Assembly (NCBI GenBank): GCA_000434055.1
Contig: HF999626.1
Span: forward strand, 1,570-18,827
Length of the DNA: 17,258 nucleotides
Origin: Ruminococcus sp. CAG:488
GTDB taxonomy: Bacteria > Bacillota > Clostridia > Oscillospirales > Acutalibacteraceae
Direction: 5' to 3'
Shown: positions 7,162-13,306 of the stretch, one piece after another
Layout: the number at the start of each line of letters is the position of its first letter
Numbering within the stretch: the stretch's first letter is position 1
Position numbers and translations under genes: made by a program
Notes under the pieces: generated by a model
The model's input: the letters and a program-made list of their open reading frames with translations, nothing else
Told to the model about the DNA's origin: nothing
Databases searched by the model: none

Positions 7162-7536
7162 ATGAAATCACTTGAAGAGTTGCTTGCCATCCGTGATAAG
7201 GCTAAGGCAGCAATGACAGACCGTGAGGGTACAGGCGACGGAATCCGTGTCGTAGTCGGCATGGCAACCTGCGGAATCGCAGCAGGCGCACGTCCCGTTC
7301 TCAACGCATTCGTTGACGAGGTCGCAAAAAGAAATCTTAAAAACGTTACGGTTGCTCAGACAGGCTGCATCGGTATGTGCCAGTATGAGCCGATCGTTGA
7401 GGTTTTTGAACCCGGCAAGGATAAGGTAACTTATGTTCAGGTAAGCCCCGAAAAGGTTGCCGAAATCGTTGCTTCCCATATTGTAAACGGCAATCCGGTT
7501 GTTGAATACACCGTTGGCGCTGTAGTAAAAGATTAA
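7162..7536 (+). CDS. hndB: Thioredoxin-like (2Fe-2S) ferredoxin domain protein (HndB)
   Basis: A 124-residue small subunit like HndB of the NADP-reducing hydrogenase, with a thioredoxin-like ferredoxin fold. The N-terminal helix (1-20) is charged. The core contains MATCGIAAGAR (C37) and TGCIGMCQYEP (C69 and C73). Only three cysteines are present in the whole protein; the position occupied by the second Cys of the first pair in ordinary [2Fe-2S] thioredoxin-like ferredoxins is in the CGIAAGA stretch here. Cluster binding therefore needs another ligand or may not occur. The start follows GGAGG at 7147-7151, and there is no gap from the preceding ATPase gene. The hndC ATG follows 12 bases after its stop. 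It is probably a peripheral electron carrier or docking subunit. Confidence 0.88.
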   Translation: MKSLEELLAIRDKAKAAMTDREGTGDGIRVVVGMATCGIAAGARPVLNAFVDEVAKRNLKNVTVAQTGCIGMCQYEPIVEVFEPGKDKVTYVQVSPEKVAEIVASHIVNGNPVVEYTVGAVVKD

Positions 7537-7548
7537 GGAGGAAAAACA

Positions 7549-9336
7549 ATGTATCGTTCACACGTTCTTGTCTGCGGCGGTACCGGCTGTACTTCCTCAC
7601 ACAGTGCCGAGATCATTGAAAAGCTTGAGCAGGAGCTTAAAGCCAAGGGTCTCGAAAACGAGGTTAAAGTAATCAAAACCGGCTGCTTCGGACTTTGCGC
7701 ATTAGGTCCGGTCATGATCGTATATCCCGAGGGCTGTTTCTACAGCGAGGTTAAGGTTGAGGACGTTCCGGAAATTGTCGAGGAGCATCTTCTCAAGGGT
7801 CGTATGGTCAAGAGACTTCTCTATGAAGAGACAGTTCATCAGGATGATATCAAGCCGCTGAATGAAACCAATTTCTACAAGAAGCAGCACAGAGTTGCGC
7901 TTCGTAACTGCGGTGTTATTGACCCTGAAAATATTGAAGAATATATCGCTATGGACGGCTATCAGGCTCTTGCAAAGTGCTTGACCGAGCTTACGCCCGA
8001 TGAGGTTATCCAGATCGTTAAGGATTCCGGACTCAGAGGCCGTGGCGGCGGCGGATTCCCCACAGGTCTTAAGTGGAGCTTCACCGCTAAGAATACAGCC
8101 GACCAGAAGTACGTTGTATGTAACGCCGACGAAGGTGATCCGGGCGCATTCATGGACCGTTCTGTTCTTGAGGGCGATCCCCATTGTATCGTTGAGGCTA
8201 TGACGATCTGCGGTTACGCAACAGGTGCAACCGAGGGTTACGTTTACGTTCGTGCGGAGTATCCTATTGCCGTTCATCGTCTTGATGTTGCTATCAAGGA
8301 AGCCCGTGAAGCTGGCCTTCTCGGCAAGAACATATTTAATTCAGGTTTTGACTTCGATCTTCATATTCGTCTCGGTGCAGGCGCATTCGTTTGCGGTGAA
8401 GAGACTGCTCTTATGACTTCAATCGAAGGTAACCGCGGTGAGCCGCGTCCGCGTCCGCCGTATCCGGCAGTTAAGGGACTTTTCGGCAAGCCGACAACAG
8501 AAAATAACGTTGAAACTTTTGCCAATATTCCGCAAATCATTCTCCACGGTGCAGAGTTCTTTAACTCAATGGGTACGGAGAAGTCTTCGGGAACCAAGGT
8601 ATTCGCTCTCGGCGGAAAGATCAATAACACAGGCCTTGTTGAAATTCCGATGGGTACAACTCTTCGTGAAATCATTGAGGACATCGGCGGCGGAATTCCG
8701 AACGGCAAAAAGTTTAAGGCTGCTCAGACAGGCGGCCCGTCCGGCGGATGTATTCCTGCTTCCCTTATGGACACACCGATCGACTATGATAACCTTACCG
8801 CTATCGGTTGTATGATGGGCTCAGGCGGACTTATCGTTATGGACGAGGACAACTGTATGGTTGATATCGCTAAGTTCTTCCTTGATTTCACAGTTGATGA
8901 GAGCTGCGGTAAATGTACTCCGTGCCGTATCGGTACAAAGAGAATGAGAGAGCTTCTTGAGAAAATTACCGACGGTAAGGCTACTCTCGAGGATCTTGAC
9001 GAGCTTGAATCTCTTGCTCATTATATTAAAGACAACTCACTTTGCGGTCTCGGTCAGACAGCTCCGAACCCTGTTCTTGCAACACTTCGTTTCTTCAAGG
9101 ATGAGTATATCGCTCACATTGTTGACAAGAAGTGCCCGGCAGGCGTTTGTAAGAAGCTTGTTTCCTACTCAATCGAGGCTGATAAGTGTAAGGGCTGTAC
9201 CGCCTGTGCAAGAAAGTGCCCGGTCGGAGCAATATCAGGTGCAGTTAAGACAGCACATACTATCGACACAAGCAAGTGCGTAAAGTGCGGAGTATGTATG
9301 GATACATGCCGCTTCGGCGCAATTATTAAGAAATAA
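7549..9336 (+). CDS. hndC: NuoF-like NAD(P)H- and FMN-binding hydrogenase subunit (HndC/HydB)
   Basis: Flavin subunit of the bifurcating hydrogenase, which exchanges electrons with NAD(P)H and distributes them to the Fe-S chain. The 595 residues divide into four parts. A thioredoxin-like [2Fe-2S] domain (about 1-90) has C9, C14, C46 and C50. The NuoF core has the FMN/NAD site GLRGRGGGGFPTG (161-173) and GAGAFVCGEETAL (276-288). An SLBB region with the NuoF [4Fe-4S] site follows (ESCGKCTPCR, C453, C456 and C459, plus C499). A C-terminal bacterial-type two-[4Fe-4S] ferredoxin has C547, C550, C553, C557 and C577, C580, C583, C587. The extra N- and C-terminal cluster domains distinguish it from respiratory NuoF. 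AGGAGG lies seven bases before the ATG. Confidence 0.95.
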   Translation: MYRSHVLVCGGTGCTSSHSAEIIEKLEQELKAKGLENEVKVIKTGCFGLCALGPVMIVYPEGCFYSEVKVEDVPEIVEEHLLKGRMVKRLLYEETVHQDDIKPLNETNFYKKQHRVALRNCGVIDPENIEEYIAMDGYQALAKCLTELTPDEVIQIVKDSGLRGRGGGGFPTGLKWSFTAKNTADQKYVVCNADEGDPGAFMDRSVLEGDPHCIVEAMTICGYATGATEGYVYVRAEYPIAVHRLDVAIKEAREAGLLGKNIFNSGFDFDLHIRLGAGAFVCGEETALMTSIEGNRGEPRPRPPYPAVKGLFGKPTTENNVETFANIPQIILHGAEFFNSMGTEKSSGTKVFALGGKINNTGLVEIPMGTTLREIIEDIGGGIPNGKKFKAAQTGGPSGGCIPASLMDTPIDYDNLTAIGCMMGSGGLIVMDEDNCMVDIAKFFLDFTVDESCGKCTPCRIGTKRMRELLEKITDGKATLEDLDELESLAHYIKDNSLCGLGQTAPNPVLATLRFFKDEYIAHIVDKKCPAGVCKKLVSYSIEADKCKGCTACARKCPVGAISGAVKTAHTIDTSKCVKCGVCMDTCRFGAIIKK

Positions 9337-9350
9337 GGAGGATGTCAGAA

Positions 9351-11096
9351 ATGGAAATGGTTAATATCAAAATCAATGGCATGCCTCTGAGTGTGCCGAG
9401 CGGAATTACGATTCTTGAAGCTGCCCGCTATGCAGGAATCGAAATCCCGACACTTTGCTACCTTAAGAAAATAAATCAGATCGGTGCATGCCGTATCTGT
9501 ATGGTTGAGGTCAAGGGAGCAAGAAGCCTTGTTGCCTCCTGTGTTTTCCCCGTAAACGAGGGAATGGAGATCCTCACCAATTCCGACAGAGTTCGTAATT
9601 CAAGAAGAACAACTCTTGAGCTTATTCTTTCGACTCATGAGCGCAAGTGTCTTTCTTGCGTAAGAAGCACAAACTGCGAGCTTCAGAAGCTCTGTAAGGA
9701 ATACGGCGTTGAGAACGAGAGCAAGTTTGACGGCGTTACGCCCGACTATGCTTATGACGATTCAATGCCTCACATGATTCGTGACAACAGCAAATGTATC
9801 CTTTGCCGCCGCTGCGTTGCAGCCTGCGATGAGCAGAGCATCTCCGTTATAGGAGCAAATGCCCGTGGCTTTGATACCTGCATCACATCTCCGTTTGAGA
9901 GAGAAATCAAGGAGTTCTCATGCATTGCCTGCGGTCAGTGCATCGTAAACTGTCCGACCGGTGCACTCCGTGAGAAGGACGACACACCGAAGGTGCTTGA
10001 GGCTATCAATGATCCCGAGAAGTACGTTGTTGTTCAGACAGCTCCGGCTGTAAGAGCGGCTCTCGGCGAGGAGTTCGGTCTCCCAATCGGAACGGACGTT
10101 GAGGGCAAGATGGTTGCAGCTCTCCGCCGCCTTGGCTTTGACAAGGTATTTGATACCGATTTCTCCGCTGACCTTACCATTATGGAAGAGTCAAACGAGC
10201 TTATTGAGAGAATCACAAACGGCGGCGCACTCCCGATGATCACCTCCTGTTCACCGGGCTGGGTCAAGTATTGCGAGCATTACTATCCCGAACAGCTTGA
10301 GCACCTTTCAACCTGCAAGTCACCTCAGCAGATGTTCGGCGCAACGCTCAAGACATGGTACGCTCAGAAGATGGATATTGATCCTGCTAAGATCGTCAGC
10401 GTCAGCGTAATGCCCTGTACCGCTAAGAAGTTTGAGGTTGGCAGAGAAGATCAGAGCGCATCCGGCTATGCCGATGTTGATATCTCTATCACAACCCGTG
10501 AGCTTGCAAGAATGATTAAGAGCGCAGGAATCAGCTTTAATTCACTTCCTGATGAGACCTATGACAGTCCTCTCGGCGAGGGCTCGGGCGCAGCCGTTAT
10601 TTTCGGCGCAACAGGCGGCGTTATGGAGGCGGCTCTGCGTACCGCAGTTGAGAAGATTACGGGTCAGGCTCTTGATAATGTTGATTTCACTGAGGTCAGA
10701 GGCATGGAGGGCGTCAAGGAAGCCACATACACAGTCGGCGATCTCAGCATCAAGGTAGCCGTTGCAAGCGGCACAAAGAACGCAAAGACGCTTATGGAGC
10801 AGATCAAGAACGGTACAAGCGAGTACCAGTTCATTGAGATCATGGGTTGCCCGGGCGGATGTATCAACGGCGGCGGACAGCCGATCGTTTCCGCAGCGGT
10901 TCGCAACTTTGAGGACTTCAGAAGCAAGCGTGCTTCCGTTCTTTACAATCTTGACAAGAACAACGAAAACCGTAAGTCACATGAGAATTCGGCTATCAAG
11001 CGTGTATATGACGAGTTCTTTGGTGAGCCCGGCAGCCATAAGGCGCATGAGGTTCTCCACACAACTTACGTTAAGCGTGGACTTTACAACAACTGA
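9351..11096 (+). CDS. hndD: [FeFe]-hydrogenase catalytic subunit (HndD/HydA)
   Basis: Catalytic subunit that reduces protons to H2 or oxidises H2 at the H-cluster. Numbering starts from the ATG at 9351 (581 residues). It has a plant-type [2Fe-2S] domain (C36, C47, C50, C64), a His-liganded [4Fe-4S] site (H96, C100, C103, C109), a two-[4Fe-4S] ferredoxin domain (C149, C152, C155, C159 and C191, C194, C197, C201), and the H domain with L1 TSCSPGW (298-304), L2 MPCTAKKFE (354-362) and L3 EIMGCPGGCINGGG (496-509, C500 and C504). The C-terminal small-subunit-like tail ends in AHEVLHTTYVKRGLYNN. L1 has Ser where TSCCPGW is canonical. An ATG at 9342 directly touches the AAGGAGG ribosome site, so the ATG at 9351, nine bases away, is the likely start. 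It is the last gene before the terminator at 11111-11146. Confidence 0.96.
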   Translation: MEMVNIKINGMPLSVPSGITILEAARYAGIEIPTLCYLKKINQIGACRICMVEVKGARSLVASCVFPVNEGMEILTNSDRVRNSRRTTLELILSTHERKCLSCVRSTNCELQKLCKEYGVENESKFDGVTPDYAYDDSMPHMIRDNSKCILCRRCVAACDEQSISVIGANARGFDTCITSPFEREIKEFSCIACGQCIVNCPTGALREKDDTPKVLEAINDPEKYVVVQTAPAVRAALGEEFGLPIGTDVEGKMVAALRRLGFDKVFDTDFSADLTIMEESNELIERITNGGALPMITSCSPGWVKYCEHYYPEQLEHLSTCKSPQQMFGATLKTWYAQKMDIDPAKIVSVSVMPCTAKKFEVGREDQSASGYADVDISITTRELARMIKSAGISFNSLPDETYDSPLGEGSGAAVIFGATGGVMEAALRTAVEKITGQALDNVDFTEVRGMEGVKEATYTVGDLSIKVAVASGTKNAKTLMEQIKNGTSEYQFIEIMGCPGGCINGGGQPIVSAAVRNFEDFRSKRASVLYNLDKNNENRKSHENSAIKRVYDEFFGEPGSHKAHEVLHTTYVKRGLYNN

Positions 11097-11110
11097 TTTA
11101 ATTAAAAATT

Positions 11111-11146
11111 GCAGCAGAGATGAGAAATCATCTTTGCTGCTTTTTT
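11111..11146 (+). terminator. Intrinsic terminator of the hydrogenase operon
   Basis: GCAGCAGAGATGA (11111-11123) pairs with TCATCTTTGCTGC (11128-11140) over 13 pairs with one G-U, around a GAAA loop, and is followed at once by six T. It starts 14 bases after the hndD stop. Confidence 0.93.
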
Positions 11147-11179
11147 CAGTTCCATCAAAATCAATATAATATTGCAAAA

Positions 11180-11207
11180 CACCCCGACTACAATTGCAAT
11201 CGGGGTG
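11180..11207 (-). terminator. Intrinsic terminator of the lipase gene
   Basis: Reading the minus strand, CACCCCGATTGC pairs with GTAGTCGGGGTG over 12 pairs including two G-U, around the tetraloop AATT, and TTTT follows. It lies 21 bases after the lipase stop. Its sequence is closely related to the hairpin at 12667-12698. Confidence 0.75.
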
Positions 11208-11228
11208 CAGACTTATAAATTTTAAAAA

Positions 11229-12491
11229 TCAGATATTGCAAATAAGCTCTGAGAGATCTGTATAGAAATCAAAGAAGCCTTGAAGTGAGCCGAACGCCTT
11301 TTCGTCTGCGGCATTGCAGAAATCATAGTGGTCGGCACCGTAAATTGTTGGCATAACATACCAAACACCGGGAATTATGCTTCTCGTTTCATCATATGTG
11401 ATGTGATCCTCGTCAAAAGGATAAAGTGCACTTTTAAGCGGAACAATTCCGTCGTTTGCTCCCCATGACTTATCAATATATTTTCCGCCGATGAACATAT
11501 TGACCGAAGCTGAAATCAGCGGAGAAGAAATCAAAAACGGCTCAAAAACATCATAATTCTTGTTGAGCTTTGTATAGCCGAGCTTTGTGTCCTCGGTTAT
11601 GCACGCTGTATATGAAAAATAATAAGCCGATTTGACTGTTTTGATCTTTTTGTTGAGCTTTTCTGCGCCCTGAACGGTGAGGTCATAGCCGCAGTGATCA
11701 TTTGAAAAGGCAATTTTCATGCACGCAAACGGATTTAATTTTGCTTTTTCTCCGCTTATAGGGTCTTTGGAAATTCCCCATTGGTCAAGCATAAGGTCAT
11801 TTGCCGATTTTCCGGAAACACATTTTGAATGGAGCATAAATATCATAAGAAAAGCCGGAAGGTAGGTGTCGGCAACATAGTTTGAAGCCGTCGAACCGTT
11901 ATGCGGGGAGGAGATGGCTGTAATTGAGCGGATGCCCTTTTCGTGACCGCCCTTGAAAAGCTCCGAGCAGTTTTCCGTGGCTGCTTTCATTTCCGTTTCA
12001 TCGCCGTAAGCAAGTAGCGAAGCTAAAAGCCGTATTGTTTCGCCGCCGAAGGAATGACCGACAAAGTTAAGCGGACTTTCAAGATCCCATGCTTTTCCCA
12101 TGGTTGCCCTGCCTGTGTAATCTCTGCCGAATCTGTCATGGCCGCATTCTTTTGAGTGCGCCGCACCGTAGTCAACAACAGTGCCGGTAAGCTGTGCATA
12201 AAGCTCGCACGCTCTGTCCCATGCGCTGCTGTAACCGCCGACCGTCGGATTGTATACTGTATAACCCTGCGCACGCAGATAAGTCATGACATTATTTTCC
12301 GGCTGAGTGCCCCAATACGGTCTGTTCTCTTCCTGCGGTGCACCGTCGCCCCAGCCGCACATTCCGTGTACATAGATGAACGGATAATCGCTTTTCTTTT
12401 CACCTTTTGCAAAGCCGACAACGGTGCAAAATGCCATAATACAAAGGCAGAGCACAAGGCTGATGAGCTTTTTAATAAATTTGTTTTTCAC
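11229..12491 (-). CDS. Secreted triacylglycerol lipase/esterase, family I.5-like
   Basis: Exported alpha/beta-hydrolase of about 420 residues. From the GTG at 12491 the protein begins with a textbook signal peptide: a basic KNKFIKK, a hydrophobic stretch to about residue 26, and probable cleavage near GFA-KG. The lipase oxyanion region is FIYVHGMCGWG, the nucleophile elbow is GHSFGG with S147, Asp is in NDGIVP (D347), and His is in GADHYDF (H388); the Asp-His spacing of 41 equals that of Geobacillus L1/T1 lipase. Residues D92, H112, H118 and D265 fall where those enzymes bind structural Zn2+, in WDRACELYAQL, VDYGAAHSKECGH and SNDHCGYDL. The frame is also open four codons further up (GTG at 12503), but there AAGG touches the start, whereas AAGGTGG is eight bases from the GTG at 12491. 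It has its own promoter and terminator. The likely substrate is lipid or short-chain esters outside the cell. Confidence 0.88.
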   Translation of the reverse strand: MKNKFIKKLISLVLCLCIMAFCTVVGFAKGEKKSDYPFIYVHGMCGWGDGAPQEENRPYWGTQPENNVMTYLRAQGYTVYNPTVGGYSSAWDRACELYAQLTGTVVDYGAAHSKECGHDRFGRDYTGRATMGKAWDLESPLNFVGHSFGGETIRLLASLLAYGDETEMKAATENCSELFKGGHEKGIRSITAISSPHNGSTASNYVADTYLPAFLMIFMLHSKCVSGKSANDLMLDQWGISKDPISGEKAKLNPFACMKIAFSNDHCGYDLTVQGAEKLNKKIKTVKSAYYFSYTACITEDTKLGYTKLNKNYDVFEPFLISSPLISASVNMFIGGKYIDKSWGANDGIVPLKSALYPFDEDHITYDETRSIIPGVWYVMPTIYGADHYDFCNAADEKAFGSLQGFFDFYTDLSELICNI

Positions 12492-12515
12492 AGTTTTCGC
12501 CACCTTTTAATCTTA

Positions 12516-12534
12516 TTGATCAATTATTGACCAA
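12516..12534. promoter_or_regulatory. Inverted repeat between the lipase promoter and its start
   Basis: TTGATCAAT-T-ATTGACCAA is a 9+1+9 inverted repeat with one mismatched pair. It lies just downstream of the predicted lipase -10 box (12539-12544), over the likely start of transcription, a typical place for a repressor operator. No regulator can be named. Confidence 0.35.
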
Positions 12535-12538
12535 TTAA

Positions 12539-12567
12539 AAATTATCATGTTCATTAAAAAAAGTCAA
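12539..12567 (-). promoter_or_regulatory. Promoter of the lipase gene
   Basis: On the minus strand, -35 TTGACT (12567-12562), a 17-base spacer and -10 TAATTT (12544-12539). The -10 match is weak, and an overlapping GATAAT at 15-base spacing is an alternative. Confidence 0.5.
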
Positions 12568-12666
12568 GAATAAAAGTCCGATTAAGAATTATGGTGAGCA
12601 CTTATTAGACATAATCAGAGAATTGTAATATTTTCAAACGTTTTAAACCGAAAAACCACACCAAAA

Positions 12667-12698
12667 ATCTCCCCGACCACGGATGTAATCGGGGAGAT
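12667..12698 (-). terminator. Intrinsic terminator of the lon-engB operon
   Basis: On the minus strand, ATCTCCCCGATTAC pairs with GTGGTCGGGGAGAT around the tetraloop ATCC, with ATTTTTGG beyond the stem. It starts 14 bases after the engB stop. The inner 28 bases resemble the lipase terminator with compensating base-pair changes. Confidence 0.85.
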
Positions 12699-12711
12699 AG
12701 CTATATATTTT

Positions 12712-13296
12712 TTATTTTTCAGCGGCGGCTTCGATTGCTTTGCGGATCTCGTCCGCACCCTCGCCGTTGGAGGCTGAGAACGGAATGATTTTTACATCGC
12801 CGAACTCTGCAAGCTCCGTGTGGATATCCTCCATGCGCTTGGTACGCTCGGTCTTGTTGAGTTTGTCGCTCTTTGTCATAACGACGATGAAATCATAGCC
12901 TGCCGACTGCATGAATCGCATCATGTCAAGGTCATCCTTCGTCACGGGGTGGCGCATATCCGTCAGTTGAACGACAAGGCGGATGTTTCTGTCGGAGGTG
13001 AAGTAGCCCTCCATGAGATCAGCCCAACGCTTTTTCTCGTTGAAATTAACCTTTGCATAGCCGTAGCCCGGTAGGTCAACGAGCTTTATTCCGTCGCAGT
13101 CAAAGAAGTTGACCGTGACCGTTTTGCCCGGAACGGAGCTGACTCTCGCAAGATTCTTCCTGTTAAGAATCTTATTGAGCATGGACGATTTGCCGACATT
13201 TGAGCGTCCCGCAAACGCAATCTCGATATGCTCGCTCGCAGGGAGCTGCTGAGCTGTGCCGTATGAAGCCTCATATTTTACTTTGTCAAATCTCAT
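12712..13296 (-). CDS. engB: Ribosome biogenesis GTP-binding protein EngB (YsxC/YihA)
   Basis: Essential-type small GTPase that assists assembly of the large ribosomal subunit. The 194 residues are the normal length. G1/P-loop GRSNVGKSS is at 30-38, the switch I threonine is in PGKTVTVNFF (56-65), G3 DLPGYGYAKV is at 74-83, G4 TKSDK at 141-145, and G5 SAS at 174-176. The stretch ADLMEGYF (92-99) is also typical of EngB. The ATG is eight bases from GAGG, which overlaps the lon stop codon region; only ten bases separate the two genes. This lon-engB order is also found in Bacillus, and engB is probably expressed from the lon promoter. The terminator at 12667-12698 ends the unit. Confidence 0.96.
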   Translation of the reverse strand: MRFDKVKYEASYGTAQQLPASEHIEIAFAGRSNVGKSSMLNKILNRKNLARVSSVPGKTVTVNFFDCDGIKLVDLPGYGYAKVNFNEKKRWADLMEGYFTSDRNIRLVVQLTDMRHPVTKDDLDMMRFMQSAGYDFIVVMTKSDKLNKTERTKRMEDIHTELAEFGDVKIIPFSASNGEGADEIRKAIEAAAEK

Positions 13297-13306
13297 TTGT
13301 CTATCC

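Noticed and set aside
9342..9350. ATG at 9342 as hndD start
   Set aside because: It is directly adjacent to AAGGAGG with no spacer; the ATG at 9351 has nine bases of spacing and starts at the usual ferredoxin-domain N-terminus.
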